DNA of 64,000 nt, taken from contig CAMQGK010000567.1 of the NCBI GenBank assembly GCA_947000775.1, positions 21,234,001-21,298,000 of the forward strand, given 5' to 3'. Positions 36,701-50,600 of the stretch are shown in pieces (positions within the stretch are counted from its first letter, which is position 1; the number at the start of each line of letters is the position of its first letter). The position numbers and the translations under genes are program-made. This DNA is from Pterois miles. Taxonomy: Eukaryota; Chordata; Actinopteri; Perciformes; Scorpaenidae. A model generated the notes under the pieces. That model was not told the origin of the DNA. It was given only the letters and a program-made list of their open reading frames with translations, and made no database searches.

Positions 36701-38642
36701 CATTTACATTCACATATCTTGAGGTCAGAGGTCAAGGGACCCCTTTGATGCCATGCCGGTTTTTCCTCACCAATATTTTGTGTAAGTTCAGAGAGTTATT
36801 TAGCCTCCTTCACAAGTGGCTAATATAACATGGTTGGTACCAGTGGATTCCTTAGGTTTTCTAGTTTCATATGATACCAGTATCTTCATTCTTTGCATTT
36901 ATGCATTAAAGAAATTAGTGGTGTTAAAATGAGTGAGTTTCATACTCCGCATGTGTTCCTCAACAGTTTAAAAGAAAGTAACAGCTACAAAAAAATAGAA
37001 TCAGTGAGATGTGTATAGGTTGCAGCTCATTGTGAATTCTCATTGTAATTTGCATAGAAGCTGTGTGGTTTGCCTCTAAGCTGTTATTTACCACCTCAAA
37101 CCAGTTTTTCTGAGCCAGATCAGTCTTGCATGTCCCCACATAACTGGCAGATATACTTATATGCTTTTGTGTCTACTTATTGAAGTGGGCTACAGGAGAT
37201 CATAATTACACAAATGTGTGTCATTCTAAGATTATGGTAACAAAAGGTGATTATCATATATTGTCTGAAGGCAATGGCTCTTATATGTTAATGTTTTCTC
37301 CGTCTCTGAAACTGTTCCTGCTGCCAGTATGATCTGTTGATCATCCTGTGGTTCAGTGCCAGCTGTTCCTGTGTGACACCGTAACAATGTAAACTTCATG
37401 ATTTCATACAGCCTGCATATCCCAAACATGACTGATTGGCTGCATGAATACCTTGTTGTCTTGTGTCTGAAAACTCTGTATTTGTCACAGTAGTTGCACA
37501 TTAGTATTAAAAGTTGTGTATTAAATGAGTATTAAAGCCTATAAACGCAGTGCTTTACAGTCAAGGTATTAATAACAAAATAAGCAAAAACATACAGTTT
37601 TAATAACATGCATAAAATGGGCAGTAAAATAAGAAATAGAATACAGTATCTAACGTCTCATAATATCTAATGTATAGTTCATTTTTAGACATGCAATATG
37701 TCTCATTACTGGCTTCATGTACATTGAGACTTTGACATAATGTTCTTTACAGACTTATTCAGACAAGGTGGAAAAAAGAAAGAGAGAGAGACAAATTTAC
37801 ATTAGTTTCAGCTTTTATCATTATTAGAGAGCAATTTCTGCTCCCTGTTTTCTAATATCTGACAGTGCACAAGCATTGAATGACAGACAGTGAAGTTTGG
37901 ACTCTTGTTTTTTTGCTATCATCCATCCAGTCATAGATTCAAAACATTTGTATAAAATTGACCAGATTGCTTATTCAGACATGAGGCCGACATGTTAAAT
38001 TGCTATCAGATTATCATAAAGGGTTGTAAAGGAGTGTGCCTTTTTTGTTTTTTGTTTTGGGTCAATAACAGGGCTCAACACTATGGATTGCTTGCTTGCT
38101 CAGGGCAAGTAAAATGCCATGTCGGGCTGGTTATTCTAGCAGTAAAATGATTTAAAGACAGTTTTACTTGAAGCTGTAGAGAGCAGACAGAAATGGTCTC
38201 TTTTGGTCTTTAAGCAGGAATGAAAATGCCTGAGAAGGCCTTGCACCTGAACAGTAATGAGTAATATTTTTAAACTTGTTCATCTCTTCAGAAACCAGCG
38301 TAGAGAAACAAGGGTGCATTATCATCCAGTGGCGCGCGTTCTGTCTTTGTCAGTAGTAACGGTTCGCCTCCTCCTTGATCTCTTTTCTCTTGGTGTACAT
38401 GTATGGACCTGTGGCCTCTGACTATGCAGACCAGCTCTGCAGTGTCAGTTTGAACCCCTGCGACTACCATTATCAGCAGCAGTCGTGACAACACCCTCCC
38501 TTTCCCTAGCCTACAGGACTGCCAGGTTTCGCCTGTTACTGTAGGTTTCGGTCGCCGTTTGGCAGCAATGCTCAGACAAGCTGGTTCCTGCTCGAATCAT
38601 CACAGCTTGATGACATTTACAGAAAACTCACTTTGTGAATAT

Positions 38643-38685
<43 letters not shown>

Positions 38686-41600
38686 GCACACACCCCCACT
38701 TGTACGTATCTTGTGAGGACACTCATTGACATAATGCATTCCCTAGCCCCTTACCCTAACCTTACTAACCTTAACATCACAACTAAATGCCTTACACCAA
38801 CCCTTACCCTAACCCTAATTTAAACTTAATTCTAACCTGGACCCTCAAACAGGCCTTTGAAGGTCTGTCTGAAGGTGAGGACTGGCCTAAATGTCCTCAC
38901 TTTCTAAAAATGACCTCGCTCTGATGGTCTCAAACTCAAATTGGTTCTCACAAAGATAGCTGTACAAGAACACACGCACAAACACACACACAGTTATACC
39001 TCTGTTTACATACAGTAGTTACAGGTACACTATGTACTTATTAATTGTAACAGCCACAGACATAATTCAGAATATCCTTTAGGGCATTATCCAGAGTGCA
39101 ATCAGGACTGTTTTTGTTTCCAAGCCCTCAGGGCTGGGACAGTTAGTAAAGCTCCAGGTCTGAGTCTTGCTGTCCCGGAGGCAGGGATCAGGGGATGAGA
39201 GCAAACAAGACCAACAGCAGTTAGTCTCAGGAGGCTTTCAGTGTGTGATGTATAAGTAGGTTGGCCCCCCTCCAACAGTTGACATTCACACGCCCTCCTG
39301 ATACTTGAAGAGGCAGTGTTGAGTGGAAGGTGACTCAGGACAACAACATAATCACAACTTGAGACACAACTTACAGTATTGCTGGAGAGTCATGTTTTAT
39401 CATATTGTGGCTACATTTGCATACTGTTCCAGGAACCTGTGCACCTCCGTCAGAGTTTCGTGGTGATGATGTAATGTAGACATAGACATCACCGTAATCT
39501 GAGTCATTGACTCTCAGGGCGCTTTCACAAGCCAACATTTCTGTTTTAATCAAATTGTTAACGGTCTGAGACCGGTTGTGAAAGGAGGCCTCATTTCCAA
39601 GCAAATCAAGAAGCAGGCTGCCTGTGAGGGAATTTGCTGAGATGGGTAGAGGTGAACAATAGGTTAACACGAGCGGGAGAGGACTGACCTGGACTTCTGC
39701 AGAGGTCTGATCTGAACATACAGAAAATGCTAAATAAAGTCTGCAAAAATGGTGACGTTTCTAAAATCGTTGAGATAAACTGGAGAAGAGATTCCTGCAC
39801 ACGGTAGATCCGTGCTGAGTCAAAGTGAAAACACTTCGACAGCAATATTTCAAAGTCTGCGATTCCCTTCAAAGAAGTAGCAGCTCTTGAGACGAAAAGC
39901 TAAATCTGTACCTTTGTACACGCCTCTCTGCGTCCGTTTTAATTTGTGCGCTGTGACGGAACCAGCAAAAACCAACAACAAACAAACCAACAAACAGACT
40001 ATAACTTGTGAAAGCGCCCTTAACAAAGTATTAAGATGCTGAGACACTTAAACTTTAAGGTTAGTATCTCTTTAAAGTACAGCCATATAAACTATCTCGA
40101 TTTTCCAAGCTGCAGAACATATGATGTGATACCCAAGCAAGAAAAATGGACCAAAGTGTTAATTACAGAATAAGAAGAAATTAATAAATATTGAGAGTCA
40201 AAAAACAAAGCACAACCTATTAACAGTATCAGCCTATTAAACTTTTATTTTAAGCTTTCTGTGAAAACACTCAATACCGTCTCAGTTGCATTTGGTGGAC
40301 AATTCTAGGTACATGTCTTTTATTTTTTGTGTTTCTCTCTGCAGCGCTTTGCTGATCACAGCTGTGTTTGACCGCAACGTCAACTGCCGCAGAGCTGCCT
40401 CCGTAAGTTCTCCGGTCAACACCATACAATCACTTAACTAAAAATGTCCACTTACCTAACAGAAGTTAATTTTTCCATCTCATTTTGGCCCAGGCTGCCT
40501 TCCAGGAGAATGTCGGCAGACAGGTTTGTGACCACAGTACTGACTACTTGTGTATTAGGAGTAACAGGATTACTGTATTAGATGTTTATTTGCTGCCAGT
40601 CATTCAGGTCTTGCTCAAACTTGCCTTTTAGTGAAAGCTTTTGAAGCAGAGAATTAGCCTCCCAGTACAGCTACAGGGCAGCAGCAAACATTTAATTTGC
40701 CAACAGTTCTTGAGCCGTAAATCTCTCTTTTAATGTTAAGGTCATTACTTGAAACCAAATAATTTATTCTCTTTCTCAGATTTATCTGCTCAGTGCAATG
40801 AAAACATTTCAGCTGTTTGACGCTTGCTTCTGTGTCAATAGGGGACATTTCCTCATGGTATTGACATCCTGACTGCAGCAGACTACTATGCTGTAGGGAA
40901 TGTCAATAACTGCTATCTGAACATCAGGTAAGAAAAGGTGTATTCAACACACTGGCGGTTTGTCCTTTACAGACACATTTCCTTAGTCACACAGTACTCA
41001 AGTGAAGCTGCTCTTAGGTAAATGCTTAGGACAGTACACTTGCTATGACAGCCTAAACAATAAAAAGGGTCGCACCAGGTAACGTCCCATCCTTCTGATG
41101 ACAAAGGAAACCAGTCTGATGTCATGGCTAACTTGTGGCCAGAACAGATTTTCCCTCCTCCTGTCCCACTGGCCAGTGAGAAAAATACACTCAGGGCAAT
41201 TTTGCCTCTGGAGGCTCTGGAGGCTTAATCTGTACAACATCCTCTGTACTTGGATCCTCACATCAGATAAAAAAAACCAATAAAAGACAACTTGTAATGG
41301 GGAAAGAATCAAAGAAGACGACATAGAAAATAACAGTGAGCATGTCTCCAAATCTCAAAAAATATGGGGTGCAAGGCAGCAGCAAGAACAGAAGGAACAA
41401 AATATCCGGCAGTGTCTTCTTTATTATATTCAACAAACAAACAAATGCAATAGCAGTAAGCCTTTGGCTGATGAAGGCTTATTGCTGAAATAATGAAAGA
41501 AGCCTCAGGAAGAGCAAATGAGGACGGATCTCTCTCCCAGGATGGACAGAAGTGCAGTAGATTCCATGTGTATGGAATAAACAACATAATTTTAATTACA

Positions 41601-44600
41601 ACGTATGAAACATAGAATGTAGAAATGATACACAGTACAATGAGACCATAGGGACAGCAGAAATATTAATAGAAAAATAACTACTACTATTAATAACAGC
41701 AGCAGTGGCTATAATGGGATGATAATAAAAACAGTAATAGAACCGATTTTCATTCACATATCTTGAGGTCAGTAAAGTTTGGAGCGTGATTTAACCTCCT
41801 TTACGACTAGCTAATGTATGGTTGGCACCAGTGGATTCTGTAAGTTTTCTACTTTCAAGATGCATTAATGTGTTAAGGAAATTAGTTGGGTTAAAACAAA
41901 TGTGTGTTAACGCGTTATTATTGTGTTAATTTTTACAGCTTTATTAGAAATATGACTAATAATAATAGTAGCAGTGGGTGTCGAGCAGGGCCATGGTAGC
42001 AGGTGCAGGCACAGTTCAGATGTAACCACGATCCATAAAAACTTGTGAGACGATAAACCACATAACCTGACTTCTGTTCAGTAAAGTACCCAGAAATGTG
42101 CAGCTTTTTTAACAAATGCAGCTTAATTTTGTTAATGTAGAGCTAAAGCAAAGCTAAATTAAGTCTAAAATATGCAGCTTGGAGCTCCTAAATATCCTCT
42201 TATTGGATGAGGAAAAACTCCCCCCTACAAAAACCTTTTAACGGGGAAAAAAATTGGAAGAAATTTAAGGAAGAGCAACAGAGGAGGGATCCCTCTTCCA
42301 GGCCGGACAGATGTACAATAGATGCTGTGTGTACAGAGTAACAATATAACGAAAATACAACATATACAATCCATATGACAAATTAAAAATGATACATATA
42401 ATGTGAAACATATATATGAAGAGATGGATCCAATAGATGTCGAGCAGCTTCGAGGAGTAGCCAAAGAGATAGAGGTGGAACAACACGACCTCCTCACCAC
42501 AATAGAACCTAGAGAGAGGACCAGATTTTGGTTTTTAGTTTACAGATTTTGGTTTTTATTTTACAGTTGCTTTGGTAATGTAAATGCATATTTACCATGA
42601 GAGAAAAAGACAGCGAGAGACAGGGACACGCAGCAGTGCTTGTGGGACATAAAAAAGCAGAGACTTATTAAGAGGCAGTGGCTTAAGATTAATATTATTC
42701 TCATTGGCAGAACTACTAGGTTTGAATTATACATTGAGAATGAGACCGACTGGCCAACTGAATAATAAAAGACTGACTAACTAACTGAAAGTTTGGGCAA
42801 AAAGATGGGTTTAGAACATCCTAGGTCATTGCTTGTCGTACTATAAATCTGTAGTTTACTGCTTGTGAAGAATGTGTCCCAATTAAATGTATGAACTTCT
42901 GCAGCCGTCGTATGTACATATGGCAGGTAAGGAATGAAATGCATACATCAAAAACGAAGTGGAAAAGCGCTAACGCCCTTTCAGGAATTGTCACCTTTGG
43001 CAGAAAGGTGTCAAAGCCAACAGAGCAAACATTCTAGCAGTACAAATGGAGAAAGATGCTAGCCTCGGGGTGTGACTGACTATAGAACTGTTCATAAAAA
43101 GGAAAACAAAATACAGATGTAGAAAATGAGACATGGCTGAAATTGATTTCCCCCTCTCACTTTTGAATGGTTACAGAGAAATATCTTAAGCTAGTATTCA
43201 TTTTTTAATATTAGCAGATATGTGTGCAGCTAAAACATTTTGTTTTTGTTCTTAAAGCGTCTACATCGCCAGTTTCCCAGAGTATACCAAGGCCATGATA
43301 GATCATTTAATAGCCATGAAGATCAACCACTGGGATGGGTAAGCCATTAATTTGATGTGTTTTGTCTGTGCATGTCAGTGTATGTGTACTTTTTACTCAT
43401 GTCATATTGTGTTTGTGTTTGTGAGTGTGATCCGAGAGCTCTCCACTAAAGCACTCCACAACCTGACGCCTCAAGCACCTGATTATATGGCAACAACAGG
43501 TAAACAATGTCACCCTACCTGTTCCACAGGCAATGGAGAAAACACATCGCTCATGAGAAATGCCTTGCCATTGACAGAATCTTATATATTATAATTATTG
43601 GTCATGAATAGATATATCACACTCTCTTTTTTTTTTTTTTGCCTTTTTGGATCCAGTTTTGCCACAGCTGTTGCCCATGGCGGTGGGTATTGACCTCCAC
43701 GGTCGCCATGGAGCCATCCTAGCATGTGCAGAGATCACACACGCTCTGTACAAACTGGGACTTCAGACCAACAGGTAGATTTTAATACCCAGCTAGTGAC
43801 TACGTTCACATGCACACTGATATTCTACTGTTATTCTGAATATAACAATATTCCAGATTAGATATGGATCATGTAACCAGCATATTCTGTTTGGATATTC
43901 TGAATTAGGCCTTATTCTGAATGGAGCATTTCCTGATTAAGACGTGTGGGATATGTTGATAACATTCCTCTTTTAGAAGCAGTTTTTGGACATATGTACA
44001 GCACATTAGGAATATTCATTCAGATGGGGTTTTTATGGTAGCTTGCAACACACAACCTCTTGCCTGTTTACGCAGCTCTGTGCGTTGTACACAAACCAAC
44101 TAGTCAGCAGTTTGTAGAGATGCATGCCTAAAAGAAAAACACACATTTCTGGTCGGAAGGAGAAACATGCTTTTTTTAAATATTACAAATGACTTGGATA
44201 TCAACAGGTTTTTGGATATGCGCAAATATCACAATGCCAACCATTTCAAGAAGGTGGTTGAAGGAAAGAAAGAAGGCTGTGTATTTTCACTGACAATTAA
44301 TCTGTCGATTGTTGACTTGATCAATCTTTTTTTTGGTATATAAAATGTCAGAAAATGGTGAAAAATGTCGATCAGTGTTTCCCAAAGCCCAAGATGACCA
44401 CCTTAAATTGTTTTTGTCCACAACTCAAAGATATTCAGTTTACTGTCATAGAGCAAAGAAACCAGAAAATATTTATATTTAAGAAACTCTGAGAATTTTT
44501 TTGACTTTACTTACTCAAACCAGTCAGTTATCAATCAATCAGTTATCAAAATAGTTTGGGATTAATTTAATAAATGACTATTAATCTATTAGTCAAATTG

Positions 44601-47600
44601 TTGCAGCTCTCAATGGGCACATTAGTGGAATATAAATTTTCATTAATCGTGTTAACAGCTTAGCAGTAGTTTTGTATTTTTTTAAAATAAGGGCAAAACA
44701 TGATTATTTTGTGCATGTAAATGTAGTCAGTGAAGCACTGATGTCCTAAAGCTTCTAGCTGAAGAGTGAAATATGTTGTCTAAGTGTTTGACGTGAACTT
44801 TTTCATGTTGGCAAACAACTCACTTTATCTGCTGTTGATGCAGCTACTATAGATTTGTTTTGAATAATTCTTTTCTCTCATGTGTTGTCTCTCTGTATTT
44901 CCCTACAGGACAGTAGTGGACATAATTTCTTCAGAATGTGCTGAAGCATTAAAAAACATTCACCAGATGGTAAGTGACCAAAAAAATGTAGTTTCAAGTT
45001 GAATAAACTGTCGTCAACATGTCCTCTGTTGCTGATGTACATTTGTTAACTTACTTTCAGCTAAATGACAGAAAACAGTACAGGTAGGCTGAAATGATAT
45101 ATTTTTCACCAGCAGCATCTAAATCTAAAATATTGTTTTTGCTTCATATCACAATTATGCTTTTTTTTGCAGGGGTTTTGGTGGAGAGCTAATGAGGCCA
45201 GCAAGTAAGTCCAACAGCAAATAAGAAGATGCAATAGCAAGTCACTGGTTTCAGTGAACATATGATGGCTGTTTTCTCATCAGTCTTATTTTTCTACAGT
45301 GTGCTGTCTTATTGAAAAGCTGTCCCTATCCAAGATGCCGTTTAAAAATGACCCTGTAATCAGTAAGTTAATTCTTGCCATTAAATGTTTGTGTTTTATT
45401 CGATGTCTGGGCTCAAAGTCTCCTCATGTTGTGATTCTGTGTTTCAGCTGGCTGGCAGGGGCTTATTGACGACACCATAAAGACTCTTCATCTTGTTTCT
45501 AGTGGTGTGAAGGATGGCATCATGGTGAGTATACAAGTTAAACGTTACATCCCAACAAAGAAATATACAGGTTTGGCAGTAGTTTAACACAGTAACTGCT
45601 GTAATGAAATTCTAATTAGCACGTTAGATGATACCAGAGACAGTTCAGAAAGGAGATGCTGTGCTGAGAGGCAGCTTCCTGTGTCTGTGTCACATGAGTT
45701 TCACCACTCCCCCACCCCTAGCAGGTCCTGAGTTTGTTAACTCCAATGGGAGAAGTGAACATGAACACACATTATGACTGATTCATTTGCCCCATAGTCA
45801 CCAAAGTAAATATTGGACCCGTTTTTCATAAACCATATATCTTCAGAGCATTCTGATGCTAAAATGGCATTTTTCAGACAGATAAATCAGGAGAAAATTA
45901 ACTTAGTTCGAGACCTTTCTCTGTCTAAGCAACACACTCTCGCGAGATCTGGCAACTAATGTTCATTAACGCACTCACTAACTAATTTTTATAATGCTAA
46001 ACATGGCTGTTTAGCTGTGTAAATATCAAATGTTAGCAAAAGAAAATATGGCCAATACTGCCAATATTTGGTTATAAAGCTCTGCTTTTCATTAAGAAAG
46101 ACTATTTGTTATTTACGACTCATCATTCTTCATCCCCTTTCATGTGCAGGTTGCCATGGTATCAGCCTTGTCTGCTCTGTGTGAGGAGTACTACCAGGCC
46201 GACCCGGGCCAGGCAGACTCTCAAATGCAGGGTGAGTTGAGAATTATTTCCTAGTCATACTGTGTGTCTGAATTTAAAGGTAATCTGTACATGCCACATG
46301 TGTGTGTGTGTTTGTGTAGATGTCCTGGTGTCTAAGTACCTCGAAGGGCTTAACAGTCCGCAGATGCTCACTCGTTGCGGATCTGCCCTTGCCCTCGGCT
46401 GTCTGCCAAGATTTATGATCCACAGCAAACTGAAGCAGGTGTGTTTTGGATGTACAGTCTCCAACCATTTTACATCTCATTGCCTCAGTATTTAGATAAG
46501 TATGTGTGTTTTTCTATGTTAGATCCTTGAAGGCCTCCAGCAGATGTGCGCTGTCAGCCAGAGTGAGGGGAGTTTTACAGAAGCGAGGAGAGATGCAGTC
46601 AGGGCAATTGCTCAGTGAGTATCTACACACTTATTTATTCCTTCTATTGTATTTTTTTTCTATATTCTTATTAGGGCTGTGCGATATGGCCAAAATTTTC
46701 CATCCCGATAGAGGTAATTTCTCACTCAGGTGTGGCAACTCCAACCTTCTCATGTGCCACAGACACAGTTAACAAGTACAGGGGATCGTCACTGGGGCCA
46801 CGCCTGTGGAACCAGCTCCCAGGAACAATTAGGGGCTCAGAGTCACTTGCTGTTTTTAAACCTAATCTTAAAACTTACCTGTTCCTCTTAGCTTTCCCCT
46901 AGCGTTTTATAATTACTATGTTTTTTTTTTTTTTAATAATTTTAGCTACTTTTAACTTATGTTACAAATAGTCTAGAAATTTCTGCATCTTATTTTGACA
47001 CCTTTAACCACATATTTCTTGTGTTAATTGTCTTAACATTGTGTTGTATTGTTTAACCCTTTGTGTGAAGCACCTTGAGATTTCGCTGTATTTTTAAGTG
47101 TGCTATATAAATTAAATTCATTATTATTTTTCATTTAAAAATACTAAAATAAAAAATGTAGTTTTTGAGCTAAAACTCTGAAATTTACCACACCTCATCT
47201 ACAATAACCTGGAAATTTTGTCATTTATTGTCATGAACATAGGAATTTGCAGTAGTGGAGGAAATAATTTAAATTTCAATTCAAATGTGCACATTTGTTA
47301 ATCACATTGAAGTGGTAATGTAGTGGTAATATAAAGTGTGATGTAAAAACAAAACCACAGTTTTCTAATGATATTCCCTCAAAATATTCAAATCAGATTT
47401 TCTGGGAAATTTAAGTTAGTATGTGCTTATGTGCTGTTATTTTCAATCTAGATGACAAAATTGTATATCACAATATCTCGATATCTGATTTTGTAATGAT
47501 ATGATTTCATTGAAAGATGTTAAATGATCATCCAGCCATAGTTTTTATTTCAATTAGTTGTTAAGGTTCAAGCTTCTGTTGCGAAGGCCGCTCTGTCTCT

Positions 47601-50600
47601 CCTCTGTTCTTTGTCTTGCCTGTGTGTTAGCTTAGCCGCTTAGTTGTGCAGGCAGTAATGCTAAAATAAACACTTGACTGACTCTACCTGCATGACCTGA
47701 ATGACGTGTCCGTCCATTTGTTTTTCTGCAACTCTTTCTGCATTTTTCCCCTCAAAATTCAAGTTATTTCCGCAGTCCATCAGGTACTGCGATTGGAGTC
47801 TTATTTAATATGCATTTCTTTTTCATCCTCCCTCAGAGTGTGCGTGACGGCGGGCGTTTGCGCCCACGGCTCCCCAGACTCCACTCTGTGCTTGGAGAAT
47901 GTCGCAGAGGTGTACAGCGCTCTGCTCAATGGCATGAACGACTATACGACAGACAGCAGAGGGGATGTAGGCGCGTGGTGAGTTAACTTTCCTCGTCAAC
48001 ACACATTAGTAAACAAAAGGCGCAAAAATACATACATGCTCTGTTAATTTGCCTCAGGGATTGGGAATGTTCGGCTGCTTGAGGCCTCTGGTGTTCTTCT
48101 GTCCCACCTAGGGACACAAAGACATGACACACATGCCTGTCGCACTAGTAGCCCTAGGTCATGCTTACCGCTTCACCAGGAATGTCACCAGGCTTGTCAC
48201 TTGTCCTCACAACATGGGATGGGCTGCTTCCTTCTCGCTAGATCTAGTAATCTTTTTCTTTCCTTCATTCTTTCTCTTGAATCTGTTTTTTTCCTTGTTT
48301 ACACATCCTTATTTCTCCTGTTACTGTTTTTATTTTTGCACCATACTTTTTTTTTTTCTTGAGCCCACAGCTAGACAGGCACAGATTTCTCTCTACTGCG
48401 CACCTGTTTCAGGGTGTGACTTTTGAATGAATGCGCTGATTAGCATTTGACATAAACAAATTGTGCCCTGCAGCCATGAAGCTAATTTGACTATAAAACT
48501 GCCAAATCCAGTGACACGGAAATGTAATCTTCACATAATGGCCTTCTTGTGTCAGCTTTTTGTATTTGTTTGAGTATGTCTCGTTTGTTAAAAGGTTATT
48601 TTTAAAGGGACTCTGTAAGAACCAGAAGTTGCTTGTTAACAGGTCCTGCTGTTGTTGATCCTAATGTTAACTTTTCCTGCTTCAGCTTCCCAACTGACCG
48701 AAGTCAGAAGGCCGAAGGGTAGAAGGGGAGACACTGTAGTTTTGGTCTCCTGGGCCGGAGTTGGTAATGTTACCTGCTCCGTCACTCCTCTCAGCTGCAG
48801 GGAAACAAGACACTTCTGCAAAAACTGCAAATTCTACTGTACAAAGTTAAACTAATTCTCTTGTGCTTCTCTTGTGCTTCTTCGTTTTCTCGTTTTCTCA
48901 CACACTCGCCGCCACTCTCTCTCTTGCTTCATTGCTCACTTCCTACATGCACACACATTGCCATAACATTAGTTTTCCTCCTGACGTTAGTCACATTCCT
49001 GTTTTGCAAGATGGCTTCACTGTGGTTTTTCTGTGTTTCCATGAGTTTGTGTTGGAGTCTGAGTTGTGGTGAAGGCTGGTCGTTTGTTGTCGTTTGCAGA
49101 CTCCATTTATAACTGAACGTTAGCTATGGCGAAGGCACTTGCAAGTGTGCATGATATCACATCTGTTGGATTTTCCTGGAAAAACGGGCCCAGGGTTTGG
49201 GCATTAAAAGCAGTCTACAGGTTGAGCCCAGAAAGTTGTGAAGGGCTCATTTTTTAGGTTAGGTTACAACCTGTTCACACATTGTCAATAAAAAATGATT
49301 TATATGTGTAGAGAATTGCATACATTGAGATCATAATGACCCAGGTTAGTGTGTGTAAGGTAGATTCAAGCCCATAACGTTTTGACTCTTGCTATGATGT
49401 GTCCAGGGTGAGAGAGGCAGCGATGACGAGTCTGATGGATGTCACTATGCTGGTGGTCAGTAGTGCTCCAGAGATCCTTCAGCCAGATCTGTGAGTAGCA
49501 AACACAAAACTCTCATTAACACCAACTCTTTTTTTTTTTATTAACCTCACCTTACATCTATTGACTCCACACTGTTTCACATAACCAACATGGTGGTGAC
49601 CATAAAAGTTACGTCAGTCAGTCTGGGACTGTTTGCTCAAATTGACTTGAGTCATCTTCTCTGTCACTTTAATGTCTCAAGGTGTGGCCACAATGCCTCA
49701 TCCTAAGTCAATCTAGCTTGGATCATGCAGGTTTTTTAATTATAATAAAGGAACAGGATCAAAAGAATTATGCAACATGTCTTTTGTGTGTTGCCTTTGG
49801 GCTTATTTATTGTGTAAGATTGATTTATTTATTTGTTTGGCACCTTTTATCTTTGTCACCAGAGCCCTAGCTAAAAAGATGCAGAAGTTGGAACACAATT
49901 TTGATTATACCTTAGTGCAGTGGTTCCCAACCTGGGGTCCGGGCCCCCCTCAGGGAGCATCAAAGATCACAGGGGGAATACGAGGGCTGTCAGATTTCTG
50001 TATGCACATATAATCATAATAACTGGACATTTTATACAAAATCTGTATATAAAACTTTATATATATATATATAGATATATATTTATTTATTTTTTCTACA
50101 TTTTCTACATTTTTTAGTAGTCCACATTAAATCTGGTATTTCTGCACAGTTGCAGATAAAGATCAGGCTACACTAATATTATTAGTATTATACTATTTGT
50201 AGAATTAGATTCCAGTGGTGGCCGCGAAAGATTATTTTCATCTTCTGTGATCCAAACATTTAAAACACATATTTGCTCTCCTGCTTGCACCATAAATTAT
50301 TAATAACAAAACAAATCTATTTCAGCTTTAACACTATTATATAAATTTTATAAATTTAATAAGTTGTTACAAAAGGAGATCATGAATCACCTTATCCAAT
50401 TTGAGGATTTTGTTCGAGGATTTGTAATTTTTTTTTAGGGTGATGACATCAGAAAGTATGGGTAGGCGGGGGTTCAGAGTGAAAAATTGAATTTTCCCTC
50501 AGGGGGATCAATAAAGTGTGTCTTCTTCTTTTTCTTCTTGAATACAAGTAGATTATTATTATTATTATTGAAGTGACACCCTGCTTGGATTTCTGATTAA

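Larger units (their letters stand above)
35777..40344 (+). other. tbcd intron 14, non-coding
   Basis: A 4.6-kb intron holding a family B copy (36315-36925), a CA microsatellite with a telomere-like tract (38638-38990) and otherwise unremarkable AT-rich DNA. No exon was recognised. Confidence 0.8.
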
